Program-made: the position numbers and the translations under genes | Notes under the pieces: model-generated | What the model was told of the DNA's origin: nothing | The model's database searches: none | The model's input: the letters and a program-made list of their open reading frames with translations, nothing else | Shown: one piece after another, positions 1-9,071 of the stretch | Layout of the letters: each line of letters starts with the position of its first letter | Numbering within the stretch: position 1 is the first letter of the stretch | Assembly: GCA_022446905.1 (NCBI GenBank) | Contig: JAKVBT010000013.1 | Span: forward strand, 1-44,074 | Source of the DNA: Phycisphaerales bacterium | GTDB taxonomy: Bacteria > Planctomycetota > Phycisphaerae > Phycisphaerales > SM1A02 | Reading direction: 5' to 3' | Length of the DNA stretch: 44,074 nt

Positions 1-2
1 AA

Positions 3-1109
3 ACAAACCGAATACGCGCGACCGCAACCGAAGAACTGCGTGAGTTGTCCAGCGATCAAATCCGTACTGAAGCAACAGCGCTTGTCAGACGCAGCCACAT
101 TCGAGATCAGGTCAGCGCCATCTTTGGAGGACTGGTCGGCGATGGGTGGACCAGCACCTTCTGGGCGGCCATCTTCATGTTCCTTACGATTCTGGTGATC
201 GCTACTGGGGTCGGCAACGGGATTGAGCGTGCGTGCCGCATCCTGATGCCATTATTGATCTTGAGCATTGTGGGCTTAGTGATCTACGGGATCTTCCAAC
301 CTGGATTTGGCCGCGCAGTCTCATTTGTCTTCAGTCCCGATCCAACCTCTTTGGAGGCCCGTGGTGTTTTGGAGGCATTGGGCCATGCCTTCTTCACACT
401 TTCACTGGGCATGGGCGCAATGATGACCTACGGGTCCTACCAACGCCGTGCGAGTGGTGGCTTGCTGGGCGAGTCGGTGGCAATCGCCGTGCTTGATACG
501 GCCATTGCGTTATTAGCCTGCTTGATGATGTTCCCAATCATCTTCTCGTACGGTCAAGACCCCTCTGGAGGCCCCGGCTTGGTCTTTATGAGCATGCCGC
601 TGGCATTCGCTGAAATGGGCAAATTCGGCATGCTGCTGGGCATCGTCTTCTTCGGCTTGCTGGTCTTTGCCGCTTTGACCAGCGCTATTTCACTTCTTGA
701 AGTCGTTGCCTCCTATCTCATTGACGCCCACGAATGGACCAGAGCCCGCGCTGCGTGGACGATGGGCAGCGTCATCATGGTCTTCGGAATCATTACTGCT
801 TTTTCATCGAGCAAGGGCTTCCTGATGGCGTCTTGGCTCCCTGGATACGGCCAATCCTTCTTTGACACGATGGATGTCCTATCGAGCAATTGGATGCTCC
901 CATTGGGTGGACTCTTCATTGCCATCTATGCCGGCTGGATCATGCCCGAACGACTCCGTGACGCGGAGATCTCGGATATGAATGGTTTGATTGCCAGCAG
1001 CTGGCTGGTCTTGGTTCGGTTTGTAGCACCGGTCATGGTTGTTATCGTCCTCTTGGACAAGATCGGCCTGATCGACGTGAACGAAATCGCCTTCCAACTC
1101 ATGCACTGA
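3..1109 (+). CDS. Sodium-dependent amino-acid/neurotransmitter symporter family (NSS/SNF), 5' truncated
   Basis: The frame is open to the window edge, so the N-terminal part lies outside. The visible 369 or so residues hold many membrane helices and the C-terminal half of an NSS (SLC6-like, LeuT-fold) carrier. Recognisable parts are the helix with GNGIERACRILMPLL, the stretch LGHAFFTLSLGMGAMMTYGSY (the TM6-7 region of the family) and LTSAISLLEVVASYLID, which matches the Na+-site helix TM8. NSS proteins import amino acids with sodium across the inner membrane; the substrate cannot be told from the sequence. The next gene, another sodium-coupled amino-acid carrier, starts 28 bp downstream on the same strand, so the two are probably co-transcribed. 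Family assignment is firm; specificity is unknown. Confidence 0.9.
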   Translation, partial: TNRIRATATEELRELSSDQIRTEATALVRRSHIRDQVSAIFGGLVGDGWTSTFWAAIFMFLTILVIATGVGNGIERACRILMPLLILSIVGLVIYGIFQPGFGRAVSFVFSPDPTSLEARGVLEALGHAFFTLSLGMGAMMTYGSYQRRASGGLLGESVAIAVLDTAIALLACLMMFPIIFSYGQDPSGGPGLVFMSMPLAFAEMGKFGMLLGIVFFGLLVFAALTSAISLLEVVASYLIDAHEWTRARAAWTMGSVIMVFGIITAFSSSKGFLMASWLPGYGQSFFDTMDVLSSNWMLPLGGLFIAIYAGWIMPERLRDAEISDMNGLIASSWLVLVRFVAPVMVVIVLLDKIGLIDVNEIAFQLMH

Positions 1110-1137
1110 TCACGACATCACCGGAGTGGAGAAATCC

Positions 1138-2985
1138 ATGGAAACGCTCAACAGCGCAGTGGAAACAATCAACGGCTTTATCTGGACGAACTGGATGCTC
1201 TACATCCTGCTGGGCACCGGTGTGCTCTTCACCTTCTGGAGTGGATTCTGCCAATTCAAGTCGTTAACTCACGGAGTTGCCGTCACTACAGGCAAGTATG
1301 ACGACCCTGAAGACCCAGGCGCGATCAGCCATTTCCAAGCCCTGTCTGCTGCCCTCTCGGCCACCGTCGGCCTTGGCAATATTGGTGGTGTGGCCATTGC
1401 AATTGCGCTCGGTGGTCCAGGCGCAGTCTTCTGGATGTGGATTATTGGCATTGTGGGTATGGCGCTCAAGAGCATGGAAGTTACTCAGTCCATGTTGTTC
1501 CGCGATACGGACGACCCCGACAATCCGCACGGCGGCCCAATGTTTGTCGTTGCGCGGGGCATGAAGCGATGGGGCCTTGGCACACTTGGACAATTCATCG
1601 GTGTCTTGTTCTGTCTGACACTGCTCATTTCTGCTGTGACTGGTGGCAACATGTTCCAGGCTTGGAATGTGGGAGATATCACCCGAGAAACCACTGCTAT
1701 TCCGACGTGGACGACTGGCCTGATTCTGGCCGTGGTGGTCGCGATGGTCATCATCGGCGGCATCAAGCGCATCGGCAGCGTGGCAGGTGTGTTGGTTCCG
1801 TTCATGTGCATTCTCTATGTCGTCATCGTGCTCGTTGTATTGGCATTCAACATTGGCGCTATCCCGGATGTCTTTGCATCCATCTTTACATGTGCCTTCA
1901 ATCCATCTGAAGCCAGCGGCGCCTTTATTGGAGGCGCCACAGGAACTGCATTCCTCTGGGGCATGAAACGGGCACTGTTTTCCAGCGAATCTGGGCAAGG
2001 CTCTTCCCCAATTGCGCACTCTGCGGCCCAAACCAAAGAGCCCGTCAGCGAAGGTGTGGTTGCTGGCCTCGAACCATTTATCGACACGATTATCGTCTGC
2101 ACACTGACAGCAGTGGTGATTCTCTCCACTGGTGCGTTGACTAGAGGAGCTGGTATCGAAGGTGCTGATGCGACATTTGCAAATACCCCCGCAGTCTCAT
2201 TGCACGAGTATGAAGAGGATGGTGCAACCCAGCGAAGCTGGACAGTTGGAGAACCAACCGAATTCCTCATTGACAAGGAGACGGTTGTCATGGGCCGCAC
2301 TCTGCTCCCAGAGCGGACACAGCGCGGCATTGAACTGGGTGGCCAGTGGAGAGATGGAGACTCTGTCTTTGTCATCGCTCAGGGTGGTGGCGACAATGAG
2401 GCCACGGCATCGAACCGAGTCATGATGGCTGGCAACATCATCATCCCCGCTGAGAAAACCACTGCGCCGTACATTCGATGGAAGTTGGTTCCAAGCGATA
2501 AATCCAGCGTCGCCCACTGGCAGGACATGGCATCCAATGGAGAGATGCCGACATTGGTCGAACCCGCTTTGTACGAGGACTACAAAGGAGCCACGCTGAC
2601 AGCTCATGCCATCAATCGCCAGTTTCCGGGCGTTGGCAACTGGCTCATTCTGATTGCATCTTGGCTGTTCGCCATCAGCACCATGATTTCTTGGTCCTAT
2701 TACGGCGAGCAAGGCATCATCTTCCTACTTGGGGAATGGGCCGTCAGTGCATACAAGATCGTCTATTGCCTTTTGATCGTGGTCGCAACCTCCGGAATCG
2801 TCACATCGACCACGGAGATTGGCAATCTCTCCGATCTTGGCACTGGCATGATGTTGTGGGTCAACATTCCCATCATGCTCATCTTCTCAGTCATTGCGAT
2901 GAGTGCTTGGCACAACTACTTCAAGCGACTCAAAGCTGGCGAGATTGGACCCAATAGCCCAAGTGGAGATGATGGGAACGGCTGA
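1138..2985 (+). CDS. Sodium:alanine symporter family (AGCS) carrier with large inserted domain
   Basis: Import of alanine or glycine with Na+ is the usual role of this family. Family landmarks are QALSAALSATVGLGNIGG near residue 70, GGIKRIGSVAGVLVPFM, GMKRALFSSESGQGSSPIAHSAA, the helix DTIIVCTLTAVVILSTG and the C-terminal WSYYGEQG. The start ATG has GGAG six bases upstream; an in-frame GTG at 1126 is less likely because that GGAG would lie inside the gene. At 615 residues it is longer than the usual 450-540. The excess is a hydrophilic segment of roughly 120-150 residues (about nt 2140-2590) between the STG helix and the helix starting GNWLILIASWLF. It lies at an extramembrane loop. The downstream gene overlaps the stop, indicating one operon. 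Confidence 0.93.
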   Translation: METLNSAVETINGFIWTNWMLYILLGTGVLFTFWSGFCQFKSLTHGVAVTTGKYDDPEDPGAISHFQALSAALSATVGLGNIGGVAIAIALGGPGAVFWMWIIGIVGMALKSMEVTQSMLFRDTDDPDNPHGGPMFVVARGMKRWGLGTLGQFIGVLFCLTLLISAVTGGNMFQAWNVGDITRETTAIPTWTTGLILAVVVAMVIIGGIKRIGSVAGVLVPFMCILYVVIVLVVLAFNIGAIPDVFASIFTCAFNPSEASGAFIGGATGTAFLWGMKRALFSSESGQGSSPIAHSAAQTKEPVSEGVVAGLEPFIDTIIVCTLTAVVILSTGALTRGAGIEGADATFANTPAVSLHEYEEDGATQRSWTVGEPTEFLIDKETVVMGRTLLPERTQRGIELGGQWRDGDSVFVIAQGGGDNEATASNRVMMAGNIIIPAEKTTAPYIRWKLVPSDKSSVAHWQDMASNGEMPTLVEPALYEDYKGATLTAHAINRQFPGVGNWLILIASWLFAISTMISWSYYGEQGIIFLLGEWAVSAYKIVYCLLIVVATSGIVTSTTEIGNLSDLGTGMMLWVNIPIMLIFSVIAMSAWHNYFKRLKAGEIGPNSPSGDDGNG

Positions 2986-3658
2986 AGTGCCATGTCACCC
3001 GGCTGATTTAGCAGACGCGCTTGCGAAGGGGCTAGATGCGCTTGAAAGTGCGTATGCAACGGAACAAGCCGTCACTGGACTCGATGCACTTGATGAGGTT
3101 GCCTTGCACCCACTGCTTGCTGAGGTACTGACCAAAGCGGGCTATGGTGTGCACCGGGAACAGCGCTACATCTCACAACGCTCGAAGCGAAAAGCCTCCG
3201 CGGGCCGCCGATGTGATCTCGTAATCACTCCAGAGGGCCGAGCACTCCAAGATCCCGAAGCGTCAAAGACGCTCTTTGAAGATCCGAACGCAACACCGCT
3301 GAGTGAAGCCTATTGGCTTGAAGTCAAAACGGTCGCCCAGTTCACATCCTCTGGACCCAACCGTGCTTGGGCAAGTGAACTGCTTAGTACTGTGTCCAAA
3401 GATGTAGCCAAACTGGCACGCGACCAACGCATCTTTCATGCTGGACTACTCATCCTATTGTGGACGGCTGATATTGAAACGGCGCAACACGATCTCAGCG
3501 TGTGGGAGGAGCGATGCCTCTTGCGCAACCTTCCAATTGGAATGCCTGCACAGCGCCACATCAAGATTCAGGACCGACTTGGAAATGCCTGCGGCGTTAT
3601 CAGCCTCTACCCGGTGCGCCACTCGTCACCGCGACCTATTGGCCAACCAGATCAGTGA
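2969..3658 (+). CDS. Unknown protein with PD-(D/E)XK nuclease-like motif
   Basis: A soluble protein of about 229 residues. The central part has GRRCDLVIT followed about 40 residues later by YWLEVKTV, an arrangement (Asp, then Glu-x-Lys on a beta strand) typical of the PD-(D/E)XK nuclease fold. The N-terminal third is helical and acidic, with LHPLLAEVLTKAGYGVHREQRY resembling the helix before the catalytic core in that fold. No specific family was recognised, so nuclease activity is an inference from the motif. The first of two adjacent ATG codons overlaps the end of the AGCS gene, with GGAG just upstream. Its 3' end overlaps the convergent lpxB by 23 bp. No methylase or other defence partner is adjacent. 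Confidence 0.75.
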   Translation: MMGTAEVPCHPADLADALAKGLDALESAYATEQAVTGLDALDEVALHPLLAEVLTKAGYGVHREQRYISQRSKRKASAGRRCDLVITPEGRALQDPEASKTLFEDPNATPLSEAYWLEVKTVAQFTSSGPNRAWASELLSTVSKDVAKLARDQRIFHAGLLILLWTADIETAQHDLSVWEERCLLRNLPIGMPAQRHIKIQDRLGNACGVISLYPVRHSSPRPIGQPDQ

Positions 3659-4781
3659 TCGCGTGCACACACTCATCGGCGAACCGATGCCCCTTGTACT
3701 GCGCCAAATTCTGACGGAGCCCCTGTCGCTGAGCAGCCATCCGCCGCGAATCGTCGATCAGCCACATGGCCTGATCTACCAACGGGCCGGGGCCTCGGCA
3801 ATATGGCACGAACTCTGGCACGATTCGTTGTCCTGCAATCAGGTTGGGAAGCAAGCGGTGCTTGCTGCGAATCAACACCTTTGCCGCCAAATAGGTTGGC
3901 GTCGACACTTTGTAGACACCGATCATCGGGGCACACTGCCGCATCAGGTCGAGTGTCACCGTCCCTGAGACCGCCACATTGAAGTCCGCCCATGTAATGG
4001 CCTCATCACGCATACCAGTGACCATGCTCAGTCCATGAGGAAACTCGCCGAGGAAGCGCTGCACACGCTCAGCGGCAAGATCCGATGCTGCCACAATAAG
4101 ACCGGCGGCACCACTGTGTCGCTGTCGAAACTGCTCAAAGAAATCAGCCATCAGACCAAGATTGCGACGAACCTCCTGAGTTCGCGATCCTGGAAAGAGC
4201 GCAACCCGAGGTGCTCCTTGAGGAAGACCGTGCAATCTTGACTTGAGGTCATCAATGTCGACCTCACGATTGATCGCAGGATGGCCCACGAAACGACAGT
4301 TCACACCACGTTGACCGAACCAATCCGGCTCAAAGGGAAGTAGACACAAGACGAGATCCGTAAGCCGACGAAGTTTCTTCACGCGCCACCCCCCCCACGC
4401 CCACATCTGCGGGGCGGCGAGATGAACAACCTTGGCACCGATCTTTTTGCTGGTGGCGCAGAGCGGGAAATTCGCAGCTGGTGAATCCACTGGCACATGC
4501 AGCATCAGCCGACAGTTCTTCATCCATCGCTGGATGGCCTTGACTTGCCCACGAACTTCACGCGCTTTGAGCAAGGCCCCAAGGCCCATGGCTCCATCTG
4601 CCGATGTCTCTCCAGCCATCTTCGCCCCGGCCGCGGCCATCTTCGGGCCACCCCAGGCATAAACATCCCAATCACTACGGGCGGCTCGAATTGCCTTGAT
4701 CACCGGGGCTGCCAACGCATCGCCACTGGGCTCAAAGGCCGTGAACAAAACGGCTGGCTTGGATGAGGGGCTGTCAGCCAT
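3636..4781 (-). CDS. lpxB: Lipid-A-disaccharide synthase
   Basis: Condenses UDP-2,3-diacylglucosamine with lipid X to give the lipid A disaccharide at the inner face of the cytoplasmic membrane. The GT-B family pattern is visible: N-terminal FTAFEPSGDALAAPVI (the usual AGExSGD region, here EPSGD), PQMWAWGGWRVKKL (family PQVWAWR), LPFEPDWF, FVGHPAI, LFPGSRTQEVRRN (the donor-site GSR) and ALVSGTVTLD-like AVSGTVTLDLM near the C-terminus. With the chosen start it has 381 residues, the normal length. An ATG 30 bp further upstream is possible but adds residues the family lacks. Divergent from aspS across about 120 bp. A TATCCT hexamer lies 9 bp before the start. With gmhA it shows that the organism makes an outer membrane with lipid A. 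Confidence 0.93.
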   Translation of the reverse strand: MADSPSSKPAVLFTAFEPSGDALAAPVIKAIRAARSDWDVYAWGGPKMAAAGAKMAGETSADGAMGLGALLKAREVRGQVKAIQRWMKNCRLMLHVPVDSPAANFPLCATSKKIGAKVVHLAAPQMWAWGGWRVKKLRRLTDLVLCLLPFEPDWFGQRGVNCRFVGHPAINREVDIDDLKSRLHGLPQGAPRVALFPGSRTQEVRRNLGLMADFFEQFRQRHSGAAGLIVAASDLAAERVQRFLGEFPHGLSMVTGMRDEAITWADFNVAVSGTVTLDLMRQCAPMIGVYKVSTPTYLAAKVLIRSKHRLLPNLIAGQRIVPEFVPYCRGPGPLVDQAMWLIDDSRRMAAQRQGLRQNLAQYKGHRFADECVHAITDLVGQ

Positions 4782-4901
4782 GGGATGCGCAGGATACGGC
4801 CGCTTGCCCATGCATGCTGATGCTCCCGTCGCAGTGGTATCATGCCTCGTTCTGGTGTCTCCGGGCTCGACACACCCAACCTCCGAGGAGCTCGTCTTGA
4901 C

Positions 4902-6686
4902 ATGGCCATGCGAACCCATACTTGTGGTGACCTCAGACTCAACGATAAAGACCAGACCGCAACACTGTGTGGCTGGGTCAACACCTTTCGAGATCAGGGG
5001 CGAGGCCTTGTCTTCATTGATCTGCGAGATCGCAAGGGACTGACACAGATCGTCTTTGATCAGGAGGACTGTGATTCAGCAGTCATGGATCTCGCCCGAT
5101 CACTTCGGCGCGAAGACGTCGTAGCTGTAACTGGCGTTGTCGAGACCCGCGCTGGCGGAGCCAATCAGAAATTGCCTACTGGCGAAATCGAGATTCGTGG
5201 GACAAGCCTCAAGGTCTTCTCGCGAGCATCCAATCCACCCATCCTCCCTGACGACCATGACGCAGACCGAATCTCTGAAGAAGTTCGACTACGCCATCGC
5301 TACATCGATCTTCGGCGGCCCACCATGCAGCAGGCGCTGCAGGTACGTCATGACCTCGCTGCCTTGGCACGCGACTACTTCCACAACATGGGATTTCTCG
5401 AAGTTGAAACCCCACTGCTGATCAAGAGCACACCGGAGGGTGCTCGGGACTTCGTGGTCCCCTCACGCATCTACCCAGGAAAGTGGTACGCCCTGCCACA
5501 AAGTCCACAGATCTTCAAACAAATTCTGATGATCGCCGGGTGTGACCGCTATATGCAGATCTGCAAGTGCCTGCGCGATGAAGATCCACGTGCGGACCGT
5601 CAGGCTGAATTCACACAAATTGACCTTGAGATGTCCTTTGTTGACCGAGATGAAGTGCTGCGAATCATGACCGGCTTCATTCGGCGCGTGTTCAAGCACA
5701 TCGTCGGGGTTGATCTTGGACAGATCCCCCAAATGCCATGGCAAGAAGCAATTGACGTATGGGGCTCAGATCGACCTGACTTGCGAATCGACCTTCCCCT
5801 TCAGGATGTGACAGACATCGCTGCGAAGACCGACTTCAAGGTCTTCCAAGAAGCACTGAAGAAGGACAAAGGGGTCGTCAAGGCCATCAGAATTCCAGAT
5901 TCCTCCAAGGAACTAACCCGCAAGATGCTTGATGCGTTGCAGGAGACGGCGAAGTTGCACGGTGCTGGGGGTATGCCGTGGACGAAAGTCACTGAGAATG
6001 GCCTTGAAGGTGGGATTGCTAAATTCCTTGGTAGTGTTGAAGAAGACTTCTGTGCCGAACTTGGGGCTGAGCCTGGCGACACCATCCTGATGAGCTGTGA
6101 CCGCTGGCTGACAGCCTGTGAGTCCCTTGGACAGGTACGACTTCACGTAGCCAATGTCCTCAATCGAATTGACACCTCATTGTGGCGTGCACTCTGGGTT
6201 GTAGATTTTCCCATGTTCCGCTGGAGCGATACCAAAGATCGCTGGCTGGCAGAACATCATCCGTTCACAGCGCCGAATGAAGAGTGTTTGGAAATGCTCG
6301 AGTCTGACCCAGGTTCGGTCGTCTCAGCAGGCTATGACATGGTGCTCAATGGCTCTGAGATTGGCGGCGGATCTTTGAGAATCCACGACCCGGAAATCCA
6401 AGATCGGGTCTTCAAGATCCTTGGTCTGACTGAAGATGAAATGCGAGTCAAATTTGGCTTCCTCTTAGATGCGCTCAAACAAGGTGCACCACCTCATGGC
6501 GGCGTCGCCTTTGGTTTTGACCGGCTCGTCATGCTGCTCACCGGCACAGACAACATTCGTGATGTCATCGCCTTCCCGAAGACGCAAAACGGCAGTGATT
6601 TGATGACTGAAGCCCCAGGGCCGATTGACCAGGAACAGCTCGAAGAACTCCAAATCACCGTCGAAACTGCGGATGAATCCGATTGA
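4902..6686 (+). CDS. aspS: Aspartate--tRNA ligase
   Basis: Charges tRNA-Asp in the cytoplasm. The class II core is complete. It has the N-terminal OB anticodon-binding domain ([22 protein letters not shown]), motif 1 region ([26 protein letters not shown]), motif 2 ([24 protein letters not shown]), a bacterial GAD insertion in the middle, and motif 3 with [14 protein letters not shown] followed by [11 protein letters not shown]. At 594 residues it has the length of bacterial AspRS. The start ATGGCCATGCGA is preceded by GAGGAG about 11 bases upstream; longer in-frame readings upstream have no family match. Whether it also charges tRNA-Asn cannot be decided here. A symporter gene follows 49 bp later. 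Confidence 0.98.
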   Translation: MAMRTHTCGDLRLNDKDQTATLCGWVNTFRDQGRGLVFIDLRDRKGLTQIVFDQEDCDSAVMDLARSLRREDVVAVTGVVETRAGGANQKLPTGEIEIRGTSLKVFSRASNPPILPDDHDADRISEEVRLRHRYIDLRRPTMQQALQVRHDLAALARDYFHNMGFLEVETPLLIKSTPEGARDFVVPSRIYPGKWYALPQSPQIFKQILMIAGCDRYMQICKCLRDEDPRADRQAEFTQIDLEMSFVDRDEVLRIMTGFIRRVFKHIVGVDLGQIPQMPWQEAIDVWGSDRPDLRIDLPLQDVTDIAAKTDFKVFQEALKKDKGVVKAIRIPDSSKELTRKMLDALQETAKLHGAGGMPWTKVTENGLEGGIAKFLGSVEEDFCAELGAEPGDTILMSCDRWLTACESLGQVRLHVANVLNRIDTSLWRALWVVDFPMFRWSDTKDRWLAEHHPFTAPNEECLEMLESDPGSVVSAGYDMVLNGSEIGGGSLRIHDPEIQDRVFKILGLTEDEMRVKFGFLLDALKQGAPPHGGVAFGFDRLVMLLTGTDNIRDVIAFPKTQNGSDLMTEAPGPIDQEQLEELQITVETADESD

Positions 6687-6735
6687 CCTTGGACAACATG
6701 CCGCTCTGATCAACTCAGTGCAGTAGGCTCCCCGC

Positions 6736-8049
6736 ATGAAAGCAACCACGATCCTGACGATTCTGATCGTTGCCGCGATGATTCTCGGCGCTCTTGTCGG
6801 CGAATTCGTGCTATACGACCCGACAGGCGCAACTGATCTTTCAGGGTGGAAGCGATTCGGTGACCTCATTCTGATACGCCCACTGAAGATGCTCGTGATT
6901 CCCCTAGTGCTCTTCAGTGTGGTCGCTGGCATCACTCGAATTGGCGATCCCCGAAAACTTGGAACCGTTGGCGGCGCCACGCTTTTGTACTACTTCGTCA
7001 CGATGTTGATCGCTGTCACCATCGGCGCCTTGCTCGTGACCGCGATCCAACCGGGCGACCTCCCACAGGAGGTCCGTGACTCCGTCCGTCAGACGGGCGA
7101 GTCCGCATTCATGGCCAATGAAACATTGCAGAAACGCGTCTCTGGGAACATGAGCGAATCTGGCGCTTGGACGAACCTGCTCTATCAGATGATCCCATCC
7201 AATGTGATTGAAGAGATGTCTGCAAGCCGACCGCTTGGCATCATCCTTTTCAGTATTGGACTGGGACTTGCCCTTGCCGCCGGAGGCAACCGGACCCGCG
7301 CCGCTCGTGACTTTTTCAACGCCGGATTTGAGGGTCTGATGATCTTCGTGCAGTGGATCATTTGGCTGACACCCCCTGGGGTGTTCTTTCTGGTCGCATG
7401 GACCGTCGGTCGGATCGGACTGCACAATCTGACGGGCCCCTTGGGCGCTTACATGGGAACGGTCGTGCTCGGCCTGCTGATTCATGGCCTGATCATTCTG
7501 CCGCTGATTCTGCTGCTGACCACACGGATCAACCCATGGCGTTTTATGACGAAGATGAAGCCTGCACTGCTCACTGCGTTTGGAACCGACTCAAGCAGCG
7601 CGACATTGCCTGTCACGCTGGAAACCTCGATTGACCAGGGTGGATGCTCCGAGAAATCCAGCAACTTCGTGCTGCCGCTGGGCTCGACGATCAACATGGA
7701 TGGAACGGCGCTCTATGAGGCCGTCGCAGTGGTTTTCTTGTTCCAGCTCTATGGCATCGACCTTGGCGGGGCCGAATTGGTCTTGGTGATTCTCACCGCG
7801 ACCTTGGCAGCTGTTGGTGCAGCAGGAATCCCATCAGCCGGTTTGGTCACCATGGTCATCGTCATTGGCGCTGTCAATGGCAGCCTGGAATCCACTGGTG
7901 GACCGCTGCTTCCAGTCGCAGCCATTGGCGTGATTCTCGGTGTTGACAGAATCTTGGATATGTGCCGTACGACCGTCAATGTGTGGGGAGATGCTGTCGG
8001 AGCGCGCATCATGACGCGGCTGGCACCGGATGATCCGGCTGATCAGTAG
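6736..8049 (+). CDS. Dicarboxylate/amino acid:cation symporter (DAACS family)
   Basis: Imports glutamate, aspartate or C4-dicarboxylates with Na+ or H+. The family re-entrant loop HP1 with the serine-rich FGTDSSSATLPVTLET, the TM7 motif STINMDGTALYEAVAVVF (NMDGT) and the HP2 loop VGAAGIPSAGLVTM are all present, followed by the TM8 segment DRILDMCRTTVNVWGD with the substrate-binding Asp and Asn. Length is 437 residues, normal for GltP/DctA-like carriers. No Shine-Dalgarno sequence precedes the ATG; instead TAGGCT lies exactly 6 nt before it, suggesting a promoter -10 and a leaderless message. The stop is 2 bp from the convergent trxB stop. Confidence 0.95.
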   Translation: MKATTILTILIVAAMILGALVGEFVLYDPTGATDLSGWKRFGDLILIRPLKMLVIPLVLFSVVAGITRIGDPRKLGTVGGATLLYYFVTMLIAVTIGALLVTAIQPGDLPQEVRDSVRQTGESAFMANETLQKRVSGNMSESGAWTNLLYQMIPSNVIEEMSASRPLGIILFSIGLGLALAAGGNRTRAARDFFNAGFEGLMIFVQWIIWLTPPGVFFLVAWTVGRIGLHNLTGPLGAYMGTVVLGLLIHGLIILPLILLLTTRINPWRFMTKMKPALLTAFGTDSSSATLPVTLETSIDQGGCSEKSSNFVLPLGSTINMDGTALYEAVAVVFLFQLYGIDLGGAELVLVILTATLAAVGAAGIPSAGLVTMVIVIGAVNGSLESTGGPLLPVAAIGVILGVDRILDMCRTTVNVWGDAVGARIMTRLAPDDPADQ

Positions 8050-8051
8050 CC

Positions 8052-9026
8052 CTACTCCTGCTCAGCCAGCCAACGTTCGGCATCCAGTGCGGCCCGGCAC
8101 CCCATACCAGCAGCAGTAATGGCCTGACGATAGATGGAATCGGCGACATCCCCGGCAGCAAAGACACCGTCGATGTTGGTGGCGCTGGAAGGACCATCCA
8201 GTCGTACATACTGCTTGTCATCCAAGGCCACGCCACTGTCCTTCAAGAAGGCTGTCGCTGGCGTATGTCCGATGGCGATGAACAGGCCACCCACTGGCAG
8301 CGTGGATACATCGCCAGTCACGGTATCAGTCAATTCGATGGACTCGATTTTGTCCTGACCGATGACATCACTGACAGCCTTGTTCCAGCACACTTCAATT
8401 TTCTCATGCTCGAGAACACGGGCCTGCATCGCCTTGGAGGCGCGAAGTTCGTCACGACGATGGATGATGTAGACCTTGGAAGCAAACTTAGCAAGGTATG
8501 AGGCCTCCTCCATCGCGCTGTCGCCACCACCAACCACCGCCAGTGGCTGATCACGAAAAACTGGGAGTGCCCCATCACACACGGCACACGCACTGACACC
8601 ACCGCCAGATGTTGCTAGGCGTAGTTCGTTCTCCAAACCGATCCAGTTGGCAGTGGCCCCAGTCGCAAGGATCACGGTCTCGGCCTTAACGACATCACCT
8701 TCACTTGTTGTCAATGCAAATGGCCGACTTGAGAAATCGCAATGCGTTACATCGACCATGCGGCTTCTGGTCTCAAAACGCTCCGCCTGCTTCTGCAAAC
8801 TGGCCATGAGATCGGGGCCTGTGACACCTTCTGGAAATCCTGGGTAATTCTCGACCTCGGTTGTCAACATCAACTGTCCCCCGGGCAAGACAGGCGCTGG
8901 ATTGGAACGTGGAACTCCAATCAGACAGAGTGGTTGTAGCTCCGCCCTGGCTGCATAGATGGCAGCAGTCCAACCAGCAGGGCCACTGCCAATGATCACA
9001 ACACGTTCTACGGATGTCTCAGACAC
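8052..9026 (-). CDS. trxB: Thioredoxin-disulfide reductase
   Basis: FAD enzyme that passes electrons from NADPH to thioredoxin. The N-terminal FAD motif is GSGPAGWTAAIYAARA. The redox centre is CAVCD at residues 147-151 (the family usually has CATCD), the NADPH motif is GGGDSAMEEASYLAKF followed by IHRRDELRASK, and the second FAD motif is GVFAAGDVADSIYRQAITA. At 324 residues it is full length. Translation starts at GTG with GGGAG seven bases upstream. It is downstream of an unknown exported protein on the same strand with a 45 bp gap, so co-transcription is possible. Substitution of Thr by Val between the cysteines is mild and also seen in relatives; activity is expected. Confidence 0.96.
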   Translation of the reverse strand: MSETSVERVVIIGSGPAGWTAAIYAARAELQPLCLIGVPRSNPAPVLPGGQLMLTTEVENYPGFPEGVTGPDLMASLQKQAERFETRSRMVDVTHCDFSSRPFALTTSEGDVVKAETVILATGATANWIGLENELRLATSGGGVSACAVCDGALPVFRDQPLAVVGGGDSAMEEASYLAKFASKVYIIHRRDELRASKAMQARVLEHEKIEVCWNKAVSDVIGQDKIESIELTDTVTGDVSTLPVGGLFIAIGHTPATAFLKDSGVALDDKQYVRLDGPSSATNIDGVFAAGDVADSIYRQAITAAGMGCRAALDAERWLAEQE

Positions 9027-9071
9027 AGGACGGCTCCCTTGGATTGAGTCGGTTTCCTAGATCAAATGAGG

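Noticed and set aside
1264-2031. Open frame of 255 codons on the - strand
   Set aside because: Antisense to the AGCS transporter; rich in His, Cys and Arg as expected for a shadow of a membrane-protein gene.
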